A stretch of DNA of 5,510 nt from Pseudomonadota bacterium. Lineage in GTDB: Bacteria > Pseudomonadota > Alphaproteobacteria > Acetobacterales > Acetobacteraceae. The stretch covers positions 1 through 5,510 of the forward strand of contig JAJYAF010000178.1 of assembly GCA_021779655.1 (NCBI GenBank). Reading direction: 5' to 3'. The notes beneath the pieces were generated by a model. It had not been told where the DNA came from. It did not search any database and saw nothing but the letters and a program-made list of their open reading frames with translations. Shown piece after piece: positions 1-5,484 of the stretch (positions within the stretch are counted from its first letter, which is position 1; every line of letters begins with the position of its first letter). A program made the translations under genes and the position numbers.

Positions 1-552
1 GGCGGCCATGTCGATCGCCTGGGTGAGCGCCCTTTCGAAGGTGATCATCTTGCCTTCGGCGCCGCCCACGTTCGCCAGATCGAACAGCCGCTGCTCCGCC
101 GTCTCGATCTGCGCCACGCCATCGAGCTCCGGCTCCTGGCCGAAGGCGCGGTTCACCACCCCCTCGCCGATATCGATGAGCTGGCGGCGGACCCAGGCAT
201 CGTAAATGGCGCGGCCGTAATCGCCGGCATTGATGATGCCGACCATGGCGTTCAGAAGCTGGGCGAGATAGGCGCTGCCCCCCACCTCGTCCAGCAGGCC
301 GCCATGCTCGAACTCGGCGCGCAGCATAACCGGGTCGGCGATCTGCCCGGCTTCGCAGCGCCGGGCGATGGCCTGGTAGATACGGCCATGGAGCGGATCG
401 GCGAAATGCTCGGGCGCCAGGAAGTCGGATACCCGTTCATATGCCTTGTTGTTGGCGAGCAGGGCGCCGAGCAGGGCCTGTTCAGCCTCGACATTCGCCG
501 GCGGCACACGCTGGGAGAGGCCAAGCAGCGGCGATTCGAAGGATTGGTTCAT
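1..552 (-). CDS. dnaB: Replicative DNA helicase DnaB, N-terminal part (cut by window edge)
   Basis: This is the hexameric helicase that unwinds DNA at the replication fork and recruits primase. Reading the minus strand from the ATG at 552 gives 184 residues, open to the window edge. The protein starts MNQSFESPLLGLSQRVPPAN and continues with VEAEQALLGALL, the hallmark opening of the DnaB N-terminal domain (about residues 18-120). Further family signatures follow: DPLHGRIYQAI (52-62), LRAEFEHGG (77-85), YLAQLLNAM (95-103) and the linker-region AEQRLFDLA (152-160). The RecA-like ATPase domain, with the Walker motifs, would begin around residue 180 and lies outside the window. A purine-rich GGGAAGGGGG sits directly before the ATG and supports this start. 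The family usually has about 450-500 residues, so roughly two fifths are present. Recognition is by family resemblance; I see no frameshift. Confidence 0.95.
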   Translation of the reverse strand, partial: MNQSFESPLLGLSQRVPPANVEAEQALLGALLANNKAYERVSDFLAPEHFADPLHGRIYQAIARRCEAGQIADPVMLRAEFEHGGLLDEVGGSAYLAQLLNAMVGIINAGDYGRAIYDAWVRRQLIDIGEGVVNRAFGQEPELDGVAQIETAEQRLFDLANVGGAEGKMITFERALTQAIDMAA

Positions 553-594
553 CCCCCTTCCCTACCCCGGAACGCCGAGTCGAATCCACGCGTC

Positions 595-611
595 CCGCTG
601 CGCCGCAGCGG
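595..611. repeat. 8-bp inverted repeat in the dnaB leader
   Basis: CCGCTGCG and CGCAGCGG flank a single base. As RNA the inner pairs would open to give a GC-rich hairpin with a 3-5 nt loop. It sits about 40 bases upstream of the dnaB start, inside its presumed 5' UTR. No T-run follows on either strand, so it is not a clear intrinsic terminator. It may be an operator or a leader structure. Confidence 0.4.
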
Positions 612-654
612 AAAACCATGGGTAAAAGCTACCGGAAACCCTGTGGATGAAAAC

Positions 655-683
655 TTTATCCCGCGCGTAAGCCGTTGAAACAA
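655..683 (-). promoter_or_regulatory. Candidate sigma70-type promoter for dnaB
   Basis: On the minus strand, TTGTTT (678-683) and GATAAA (655-660) are separated by exactly 17 bases. They match the -35 consensus at 3 of 6 positions and the -10 consensus at 4 of 6. The pair lies in the most AT-rich part of the tusA-dnaB gap, about 100 bases before the dnaB ATG. This is a weak match by eye, but placement and spacing are right. Confidence 0.3.
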
Positions 684-702
684 CGAGGGGAAAAGCCGCC
701 TT

Positions 703-720
703 GCAACAACTTCGCAACAA
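703..720. repeat. Two direct copies of GCAACAA, 11 bp apart
   Basis: GCAACAA occurs at 703-709 and again at 714-720, one helical turn apart, just past the 3' end of the tusA-like gene and upstream of the candidate dnaB promoter. Half-sites with this phasing can bind a protein on one face of DNA, but no known operator is recognised. The copies are short and may be chance. Confidence 0.25.
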
Positions 721-726
721 TCAGGC

Positions 727-984
727 TCACCCCTTGCGGATCAGCAGCAGCCAGGAGCCGTCGGGCTGCTTTAAGAGGTCGAACGGGTCATGGCCATGGT
801 CGGCGGCGGCGCGCGGAACATTGGCCAGCGGCTCCTCGCCCTGCAACCGGACGAGGAGGACCTGTCCCGGCCGCAGCATATCGAGCGCGAGCCGGGTGCG
901 CACGAAGGTGAACGGGCAGATTTCCGCCGTGATGTCGATGGCTTTATCATGGGAAGGCAGCGGCGCCGGTTTGAGAGGTGTCAT
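727..984 (-). CDS. TusA/SirA-family sulfur carrier-like protein
   Basis: An 85-residue protein of the TusA family, small two-layer alpha/beta proteins that pass sulfur as a cysteine persulfide, for instance towards tRNA thiolation or cofactor assembly. The signature is DITAEICPFTFVRTRLAL at residues 17-34, with the single cysteine C23 as presumed sulfur acceptor. It is followed by the beta strand GQVLLVRLQGEEPLANVP, typical of the fold. The classical motif is CPxP; here the second proline is replaced (CPFT), as in an alphaproteobacterial subgroup with CPxTFV. The exact role of that subgroup is not established from sequence, so no symbol is given. The ATG at 984 is the first plausible start, but the bases before it contain no good Shine-Dalgarno. 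It is divergent from fur and lies upstream of dnaB on the same strand, 174 bp away, so co-transcription with dnaB is possible but not shown. Confidence 0.82.
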   Translation of the reverse strand: MTPLKPAPLPSHDKAIDITAEICPFTFVRTRLALDMLRPGQVLLVRLQGEEPLANVPRAAADHGHDPFDLLKQPDGSWLLLIRKG

Positions 985-1040
985 GTGAATACCATGCTGA
1001 AGGCTGGACCGGATGATGAGTTTGGTTCACAAGGCTGTGG
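985..1040. promoter_or_regulatory. Divergent tusA-like/fur intergenic region
   Basis: These 56 bp are the whole gap between the two divergently transcribed genes, so both promoters must lie here or reach into the coding regions. I found no convincing -35/-10 pair and no AT-rich palindrome of Fur-box type. The only evident signal is AAGG at 1031-1034, a modest ribosome binding site for fur. Confidence 0.4.
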
Positions 1041-1502
1041 ATGGATATAAGCATCGAGCGCCTGTGCATAGCGAACGGGCTGAAGATGACTGGCCCGCGC
1101 CGGGTGATTGCCCGTATCCTGTCGGAAGCGACCGACCATCCGGATGTGGACGAGGTGCACCGGCGCGCCAACCGGATCGACAGCCGCATTTCGCTCGCCA
1201 CCGTTTACCGGACGGTGCGGCTTCTGGAATCCCGCGGGATATTGGAACGGCGCGACCTCGGCAGCCGGCGAGCGCGCTACGAGGTGAGCAGCGAGGGCAA
1301 CCATTTCCACCTGGTCGATCAGACGAGCGGCAAGGTGCTTGAATTTTCCGCGCCGGAGGTGGAGGCGCTGCTGCGGGAAATCGCGGCGCGGCAGGGTTTC
1401 AACATCAGCTTGATCAAGATCGAGCTGTTCGGCCGCCGGCCCGACCGCGATGGAAGCGGCGGAACGGCCAACACGGCGGCGCAAACGGGACGGGCTGAAT
1501 GA
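1041..1502 (+). CDS. fur: Fur-family metal-responsive regulator (Fur/Mur type)
   Basis: A 153-residue DNA-binding repressor of the Fur family, which senses Fe(II) or, in many alphaproteobacteria, Mn(II) (then named Mur). The winged-helix domain covers about residues 1-83, with GLKMTGPRRVIARIL (13-27) and the recognition-helix segment RISLATVYRTVRLLE (49-63). The dimerisation domain follows, with NHFHLVDQTSGKVLEF (87-102). The CxxC pairs that hold structural zinc in E. coli Fur are absent; C9 is the only cysteine, as is usual for alphaproteobacterial Fur. H33, E81, H88 and H90 match one regulatory metal site. The ligands of the other site appear replaced: N87, F89 and I125 stand where His, Asp and His are expected. 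About 20 C-terminal residues after LFGRRP are low-complexity and probably unstructured. The start at 1041 fits the normal family N-terminus and has AAGG six bases upstream. The stop overlaps the olsB start by ATGA. Irr is less likely because its HHH haem motif is missing. Confidence 0.9.
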   Translation: MDISIERLCIANGLKMTGPRRVIARILSEATDHPDVDEVHRRANRIDSRISLATVYRTVRLLESRGILERRDLGSRRARYEVSSEGNHFHLVDQTSGKVLEFSAPEVEALLREIAARQGFNISLIKIELFGRRPDRDGSGGTANTAAQTGRAE

Positions 1503-2335
1503 ACAAGGTGCTGAAGTCGCATCCGCCGCCATTCGTGATCGGCAATATCGCGCCAGGCTTCAGCGAGTTGCGGTCCAACAATCTCGGGGTCCGTCTGGCC
1601 CGAACGGCGTCCGAGGTGGATGCGGCACAGGCCCTGCGCTACCGCGTCTTCTATGGGGAAATGGGCGCGAAAGCCGATGCCGAGACCGCCGCCAGCGAGC
1701 GCGACCGCGACGAGTTCGATGCGGTGGCGGAGCATCTGCTGGTGGTGGACCACGATCTGGGAGAAGGGCCGGACAGCGTGGTGGGCACCTACAGGCTGGT
1801 GCGGCAGGAAGCGGCGAAGCGGCTTGGCCGTTTCTATTCCGCGGACGAATACGATATTTCCAGGCTGGAGGCATTCGAAGGGAAGCTGCTGGAGCTCGGC
1901 CGCTCCTGCACGGCGCCCGCCTACCGGTCGCGGGCGGTGATGCAGATTCTCTGGCGCGGCATCGCGGCCTATGTGTTCCATTACGGGATCGATCTCATGT
2001 TCGGCTGCGCCAGCCTGCCCGGAACCGATCCGGACGGCCTGGCGGCGGAGCTGACCTATCTCTATAACAACCATCTGGCGCCGGAGCCGATCCGGCCGCG
2101 CGCACTCGCCTCCCGCTATGTGGATATGCGGCGGTGCGACGCGGCTTCGCTCATGTCGCGTCAAGTGCAGATGGCCCTGCCGCCCCTGATCAAGGGCTAT
2201 CTGCGGCTCGGCGGGTTCGTCGGTGACGGCGCGGTGATCGATCATCAGTTCAACACCACGGATATCGCGGTGGTGGTACAGACCGACCTGGTGACGGAAA
2301 AATACTACCGGCATTACGAACGCGAGACGCGCTAG
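1499..2335 (+). CDS. olsB: OlsB-like ornithine N-acyltransferase (GNAT fold)
   Basis: A 278-residue acyltransferase resembling OlsB, which transfers a 3-hydroxyacyl group from acyl carrier protein to the alpha-amino group of ornithine. This gives lyso-ornithine lipid, the first step towards ornithine lipids at the cytoplasmic face of the membrane. Family marks are VDAAQALRYRVFYGEMGA (40-57), VVGTYRLVR (94-102), the ELGRSCTAPAYRSRAVMQIL segment (132-151) that forms the acyl-donor site, and the C-terminal LPPLIKGYLRLGGFVGDGAVID stretch (227-248). Length is normal for OlsB (about 250-300). The ATG at 1499 overlaps the fur stop as ATGA, with GGGACGGG at 1487-1494 as a weak ribosome site, so translation is probably coupled to fur. 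The second pathway enzyme, OlsA, is not next door; an insertion sequence follows at once. The stop codon TAG takes its last base from that element. Close GNAT relatives with other acceptors cannot be excluded. Confidence 0.82.
   Translation: MNKVLKSHPPPFVIGNIAPGFSELRSNNLGVRLARTASEVDAAQALRYRVFYGEMGAKADAETAASERDRDEFDAVAEHLLVVDHDLGEGPDSVVGTYRLVRQEAAKRLGRFYSADEYDISRLEAFEGKLLELGRSCTAPAYRSRAVMQILWRGIAAYVFHYGIDLMFGCASLPGTDPDGLAAELTYLYNNHLAPEPIRPRALASRYVDMRRCDAASLMSRQVQMALPPLIKGYLRLGGFVGDGAVIDHQFNTTDIAVVVQTDLVTEKYYRHYERETR
2333..2334. repeat. TA target-site duplication, left copy
   Basis: TA occurs directly outside both inverted repeats (here and at 3182-3183), as expected for the IS427 group. Removing the element plus one TA restores CGC-TAA, that is, the last olsB codon and an ochre stop. 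Two bases alone are weak evidence, but family habit and the restored frame agree. Confidence 0.75.
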
Positions 2336-2346
2336 GTCGTGTGGAC
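2335..2346 (+). repeat. Left terminal inverted repeat of the IS
   Basis: GGTCGTGTGGAC is the exact reverse complement of 3170-3181. Homology between the two ends breaks down directly inward of these 12 bases. The first G also serves as the third base of the olsB stop codon. Confidence 0.92.
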
Positions 2347-2348
2347 AG

Positions 2349-3103
2349 TTATCGAAGCCAGAGGACGATAGCGGCGAGAGTGACGACGGCGCGGTAGTTT
2401 CTGGCGGTTTTTTCGAAGCGAGTTGCCACACGGCGGAACTGCTTGAGCTTGCTGAAACAGCATTCAACGAGATGGCGCTGTGCGTAGAGATGCTTGTCCA
2501 GGCCATATTTTTTGGTGCGCGACGGGTTGTTTGGGATCACTGCGACAGCTCCCTTGTCGGCGATCACCTGGCGGAGATGGTCGGCATCGTAGGCGGTGTC
2601 TGCCATCACCGCCTTGGCTGACAGGCCCTCGATCAGCGGCACTGCCTGCGGCGCATCGCCGCGCTGGCCGGCCGTCAGGACAAACCGCACCGGACAGCCC
2701 AGGCCGCGCACGACCATGTGGATCTTGGTACTCAACCCGCCGCGCGAACGCCCGATGGCCTGATCTTCAGACCCCCCTTTTTAGCCCCCGCTGCGTGCTG
2801 GTGGGCGCGAACAACGGTGGAATCGATGATCAGATATTCAAAGTCCGGATCATCCGACATCGCTTCGAATATCCGCCACCACACGCCTTTGCGGCTCCAG
2901 CGACTGAACCGGCGAAATACGCTGTTCCACGCCCCAAAAACCTCGGGCAGGTCACGCCAGGGTGATCCGGTCCGCACAATCCACAGAACGCCCTCAACAA
3001 ACATCCGGTTGTCCCGCCCGGTCGAACCTTTCTGGTCGGGCCGGCCAATGATCAACGGCGCCATGCGCTCCCACGCCGCGTCACTCAAAACCAAACGATC
3101 CAT
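2349..3103 (-). CDS. IS5-family transposase OrfAB, made by -1 frameshift
   Basis: This is the full-length DDE transposase that cuts and joins the element ends. Frame one runs from the ATG at 3103 to the slippery site at 2774-2780. A -1 slip then continues in the second frame to the TAA at 2349-2351, giving about 251 residues. The join reads AKKGGSEDQAIGRSRGGLST, which restores the usual IS427-group sequence. Catalytic residues in fused numbering are D94 (LIIDSTVVRAH), D169 (VMADTAYDAD) and E214 within YAQRHLVECCFSKLK, which fits the Y(2)R(3)E(6)K signature. The N-terminal segment up to about residue 85 is the DUF4096-type region of these transposases. A TTG at 2735 could start the second frame alone, but that product would lack D94 and would be inactive. 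No internal stop is present. Confidence 0.87.
2732..3103 (-). CDS. IS transposase OrfA, the unshifted product
   Basis: Without frameshifting, translation ends at 2732 after 123 residues (MDRLVLSDAAWERMAPLIIG onward). This yields the N-terminal region plus only the first catalytic aspartate. In two-frame IS elements such a product often acts as a regulator or inhibitor of transposition; that role is inferred here. A GTG at 3142 in the same frame would add 13 residues (MIQGCFLGAVLGV). I prefer the ATG at 3103 because MDRLVLSDAAW is the normal family beginning. Neither start has a strong ribosome site. Confidence 0.72.
   Translation of the reverse strand: MDRLVLSDAAWERMAPLIIGRPDQKGSTGRDNRMFVEGVLWIVRTGSPWRDLPEVFGAWNSVFRRFSRWSRKGVWWRIFEAMSDDPDFEYLIIDSTVVRAHQHAAGAKKGGLKIRPSGVRAAG
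2774..2780 (-). other. Programmed -1 frameshift (slippery) site
   Basis: On the minus strand a run of five A and six G reads GCT AAA AAG GGG GGT in the first frame. The heptamer A-AAG-GGG fits the X-XXY-YYZ pattern: both tRNAs can re-pair one base back on AAA and GGG. The -1 frame leads directly into the second transposase frame with conserved residues on both sides. A stimulatory downstream hairpin or upstream Shine-Dalgarno was not worked out. Confidence 0.78.
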
Positions 3104-3169
3104 CACGCCCAAGACTGCCCCCAAAAAGCAGCCTTGAATCACGCTTCACGCCGCGCCGGAATCCCTAGA

Positions 3170-3181
3170 GTCCACACGACC
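3170..3181 (-). repeat. Right terminal inverted repeat of the IS
   Basis: GTCCACACGACC is the exact reverse complement of the left end at 2335-2346. It lies upstream of the transposase gene, so the IS promoter would be close to this end. Confidence 0.92.
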
Positions 3182-3183
3182 TA
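3182..3183. repeat. TA target-site duplication, right copy
   Basis: This is the second copy of the duplicated TA, directly after the right inverted repeat. The following A at 3184 would have completed the original TAA stop of olsB. Confidence 0.75.
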
Positions 3184-3198
3184 ACGCGCCATCGCCCG

Positions 3199-3216
3199 CT
3201 AAAATACCGATTTTGG
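3199..3216. repeat. AT-rich inverted repeat in the region between the IS and sspB
   Basis: CTAAAAT and ATTTTGG can pair around the loop ACCG: a 5-bp perfect core plus one G-U and one C-G pair. It starts 15 bases after the original olsB stop codon. It could be part of an olsB 3' end or a protein site; with only AT core pairs it is a weak hairpin. Confidence 0.3.
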
Positions 3217-3224
3217 ATCGTGAT

Positions 3225-3238
3225 AACGCCGCGGCGTT
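3225..3238. repeat. Perfect 14-bp palindrome upstream of sspB
   Basis: AACGCCGCGGCGTT equals its own reverse complement and lies 63 bases before the preferred sspB start. No T-run follows, so a classical intrinsic terminator is not supported. A dimeric repressor site or an RNA stem in the leader is possible. Apart from this and the AT-rich repeat at 3199-3216, the stretch 3184-3301 shows no convincing promoter and no gene. Confidence 0.5.
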
Positions 3239-3301
3239 GGCGATTTGCCGGGGAGCGGGGGCTGGGCTATGACGCGCAGACGCTGCGCAAGAGAATTTTC
3301 G

Positions 3302-3811
3302 ATGGCCGAAGACGACAGCCCCCCACCCGATAGCCTGCTGCCCTATGATTACTGGACGCAGCAGGCGCTGCTGCACGTGGTAATCCGCGCGCTTGCCTAT
3401 GCGGCGCGGGAGGGATTGCCCGGCGGCCACCATTTCTACATCACCTTCAAGACCGCCTATCCCGGCGTGGCGATGCCGGAACGGCTGCGCGCGCAATACC
3501 CGGACGAAATGACAATCGTGCTGCAGCATCAGTTCAGCAATCTGCGAATGGACGAGCAGAAAGCGGTGATGTCCGTTGGCTTGTCCTTCTCCGGCATTCC
3601 CGCGACGCTTACGATTCCCGTCGCCGCCATGACCGCTTTCGCCGATCCGTCCGTGCATTTCGGCCTTGCCTTCGAGGTTGAAATGCCGCTCGAACTGCCC
3701 GCCCCGGAGGGTGAGGACGCTCCCGGCATGCAGCCGGAGGCCGGCGCGCGGCCGGAGGCTCCGGCGGAGATTGTCAACCTCGATGCATTCCGCCGCCGGC
3801 CGAAGGAATGA
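3302..3811 (+). CDS. sspB: SspB-family ClpXP proteolysis adaptor
   Basis: SspB tethers ssrA-tagged proteins, the products of ribosome rescue, to the cytoplasmic ClpXP protease. This 169-residue protein is of the alphaproteobacterial type. A folded substrate-binding domain spans about residues 15-126, with LPGGHHFYITFKT (39-51), RLRAQYPDEMTIVLQHQF (61-78), VGLSFSGIPATLTIP (92-106) and FADPSVHFGLAFE (113-125). An acidic, proline- and alanine-rich linker follows (about 130-156). The tail EIVNLDAFRRRPKE resembles the conserved C-terminal ClpX-binding motif (VVSLDAFR type) but carries a few extra residues at the end. The ATG at 3302 is preferred: AAGAGA lies seven bases upstream and MAEDD resembles family N-termini. 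An ATG at 3269 with a purine-rich GGGAGCGGGGG before it is in frame and would add 11 residues. Fumarase follows after 26 bp, probably in the same transcript. Confidence 0.92.
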   Translation: MAEDDSPPPDSLLPYDYWTQQALLHVVIRALAYAAREGLPGGHHFYITFKTAYPGVAMPERLRAQYPDEMTIVLQHQFSNLRMDEQKAVMSVGLSFSGIPATLTIPVAAMTAFADPSVHFGLAFEVEMPLELPAPEGEDAPGMQPEAGARPEAPAEIVNLDAFRRRPKE

Positions 3812-3837
3812 GCCAGGCCATCCCAGGGAATTGACCG

Positions 3838-5484
3838 ATGAACGCAGAGCCTCAACTTGCTCCCGGTTTCGCCTACGCCCCGATGTTTCCGCTTAGCGAG
3901 GACACCACCCCCTACCGCCGGCTGGAAATCGGCGGCGTTTCCACCATCGAAGTGGCGGGGCGGCGGATTTTGACAATCAGCGCCGAGGCGCTGAGCGCGC
4001 TCGCGGCTCAGGCGTTTCACGATGTCGCGCATCTGCTGCGTCCGGCGCATCTGCAACAGCTGAGCAATATCCTGAAAGATCCGGAAGCCTCGGAGAACGA
4101 CCGCTACGTGGCTCTGGAATTTTTGAAAAACGCCAATATCGCCGCCGCCGGAGTTCTGCCCATGTGCCAGGATACCGGCACCGCCATCGTGTTCGGCAAG
4201 AAGGGCCAGCGCGTCTGGGTGGAGGGCGATGAGGAGGAGGCGCTGAGCTATGGTGTCTATCGCGCCTATCACGAAGATAACCTGCGCTACTCGCAGATGG
4301 CGCCGCTTTCGATGTTCGAGGAGCGCAACACCGGCAACAACCTTCCCGTGCAGTTCGACATCCTGGCCGCGCCCGGCGAGCATCATGCGGACGAGTTCCA
4401 CCTGATGTTCATTGCCAAGGGCGGCGGCTCCGCCAACAAGACCTTTCTGTACCAGGAAACCCGGGCCGTGCTTTCGCCCGAGAAAATCATTCCGTTTATC
4501 GAATCGAAGGTCAGGACGCTCGGCACGTCCGCCTGCCCGCCTTATCATCTTTCCATCGCCATCGGCGGGACGTCCGCCGAGACGACACTGAAGGCGGTGA
4601 AGCTCGGCTCGACCAAATGGCTGGACGGGCTGCCCACCCAAGGGTCGATGACCGGCCATGCGTTCCGCGATTTGGAGATGGAACAGCAGGTGCTGGAAAT
4701 GACCCGGCGGCTTGGTATCGGCGCGCAATTCGGCGGCAAGTATTTCTGCCACGACGTGCGGGTGATCCGCCTGCCGCGGCACGGCGCCAGCCTGCCCATC
4801 GGCATCGGCGTTTCCTGCTCGGCCGACCGGCAGATCAAGGCGAAGGTCACCCCGGAGGGGATTTTCCTTGAGCAACTGGAAACCGATCCGGCAAAATACC
4901 TGCCGGAGGTAAAAGAATCGGCCTTGAGCGGCGCGGTGGATATCGATCTCGACCGGCCGATGCCGGAGATCCTGGCGACGCTGAGCCGCCACCCCATCAA
5001 AACAAGAGTGAAGCTGACCGGCACGATGGTGGTGGCGCGCGACATCGCCCACGCCAAGCTGAAGGAGCGGCTCGATCGCGGCGAGGGGCTGCCGGACTAT
5101 ATGAAAAACCACCCGGTTTATTATGCCGGACCGGCGAAAACGCCGGAGGGCATGGCAACCGGCAGCTTCGGCCCGACAACCGCCGGGCGCATGGATTCCT
5201 ATGTCGCGGCGTTCCAGGCGGCGGGCGGTTCGCTTATCATGCTGGCCAAGGGCAACCGCAGCAAGGCGGTGCGCGACGCGTGCAAGACCTATGGCGGGTT
5301 CTATCTCGGCTCCATCGGCGGGCCGGCGGCGGTGCTCGCGCAGGATAACATCACCCGGGTGGAGGTGCTGGAATATCCCGAGCTCGGGATGGAAGCGATC
5401 TGGAAAATCGTGGTGCGGGATTTCCCGGCCTTCATCGTCATCGACGACAAGGGCAACGATTTCTTCGCCGAGCTTACGCCGTAA
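3838..5484 (+). CDS. fumA: Class I fumarate hydratase, [4Fe-4S] type
   Basis: This enzyme interconverts fumarate and (S)-malate in the TCA cycle, in the cytoplasm. The 548-residue length is typical of single-chain class I fumarases such as E. coli FumA/FumB. The N-terminal alpha region (about 50-325) and C-terminal beta region (about 335-535) are fused. The three cluster ligands are C110 in [11 protein letters not shown]233 in [10 protein letters not shown] and C327 in [10 protein letters not shown]. Other family marks are [11 protein letters not shown] (194-204), [20 protein letters not shown] (393-412), the segment [14 protein letters not shown] (443-456) and AKGNRS (470-475). The ATG at 3838 has AGGGAA seven bases upstream. 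The cluster is solvent-exposed in this class, so the enzyme is oxygen- and iron-sensitive, unlike class II FumC; whether the genome also has FumC is not visible. The stop is TAA at 5482-5484; the last 26 bases of the window show no clear terminator. Confidence 0.96.
   Translation: MNAEPQLAPGFAYAPMFPLSEDTTPYRRLEIGGVSTIEVAGRRILTISAEALSALAAQAFHDVAHLLRPAHLQQLSNILKDPEASENDRYVALEFLKNANIAAAGVLPMCQDTGTAIVFGKKGQRVWVEGDEEEALSYGVYRAYHEDNLRYSQMAPLSMFEERNTGNNLPVQFDILAAPGEHHADEFHLMFIAKGGGSANKTFLYQETRAVLSPEKIIPFIESKVRTLGTSACPPYHLSIAIGGTSAETTLKAVKLGSTKWLDGLPTQGSMTGHAFRDLEMEQQVLEMTRRLGIGAQFGGKYFCHDVRVIRLPRHGASLPIGIGVSCSADRQIKAKVTPEGIFLEQLETDPAKYLPEVKESALSGAVDIDLDRPMPEILATLSRHPIKTRVKLTGTMVVARDIAHAKLKERLDRGEGLPDYMKNHPVYYAGPAKTPEGMATGSFGPTTAGRMDSYVAAFQAAGGSLIMLAKGNRSKAVRDACKTYGGFYLGSIGGPAAVLAQDNITRVEVLEYPELGMEAIWKIVVRDFPAFIVIDDKGNDFFAELTP

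Larger units (their letters stand above)
2335..3181 (-). mobile_element. Complete IS5-family (IS427-like) insertion sequence, 847 bp
   Basis: The element is bounded by perfect 12-bp inverted repeats (GGTCGTGTGGAC at the left, its complement at the right) and a TA duplication on both sides. It carries one transposase in two frames on the minus strand, an arrangement, length and target choice typical of the IS427 group of the IS5 family. Ends, reading frames and the DDE residues all look intact, so it may still be active. It sits between olsB and sspB, with its transposase convergent to olsB and divergent from sspB. The exact IS name cannot be given without a database comparison. Confidence 0.93.

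Noticed and set aside
304..678. Plus-strand open frame opposite the dnaB start and leader
   Set aside because: It covers the antisense of the conserved DnaB N-terminus and its upstream region; no motif or ribosome site supports it.
1034..1046. TGTGGATGG at the fur start as a DnaA box or operator
   Set aside because: It has two mismatches to the DnaA-box complement and overlaps the start codon context, which explains part of the sequence; no second box is nearby.
981..1532. Minus-strand open frame (183 codons) opposite fur
   Set aside because: It is antisense to the well-recognised Fur protein and would overlap the tusA-like start; the translation shows no domain.
1450..2067. Plus-strand open frame (205 codons) out of frame within fur and olsB
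   Set aside because: It is low-complexity Gly/Arg/Ala sequence in another frame of olsB, with no family resemblance.
1319..2506. Long minus-strand open frame (395 codons) opposite fur, olsB and the IS left end
   Set aside because: It is antisense to confidently recognised genes, runs across the IS junction, and its histidine/arginine-rich translation resembles no protein family. Long open antisense frames are common in GC-rich DNA.
3245..3301. Extended sspB N-terminus from a TTG at 3245
   Set aside because: The extra residues are not family-like, the TTG lacks a ribosome site, and the ATG at 3302 has both a good ribosome site and a typical N-terminus.
3529..5112. Long minus-strand open frame (527 codons) opposite sspB and fumarase
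   Set aside because: It lies antisense to the conserved fumarase. The composition is biased and no domain is visible, as expected from GC-rich codon structure in the sense gene.
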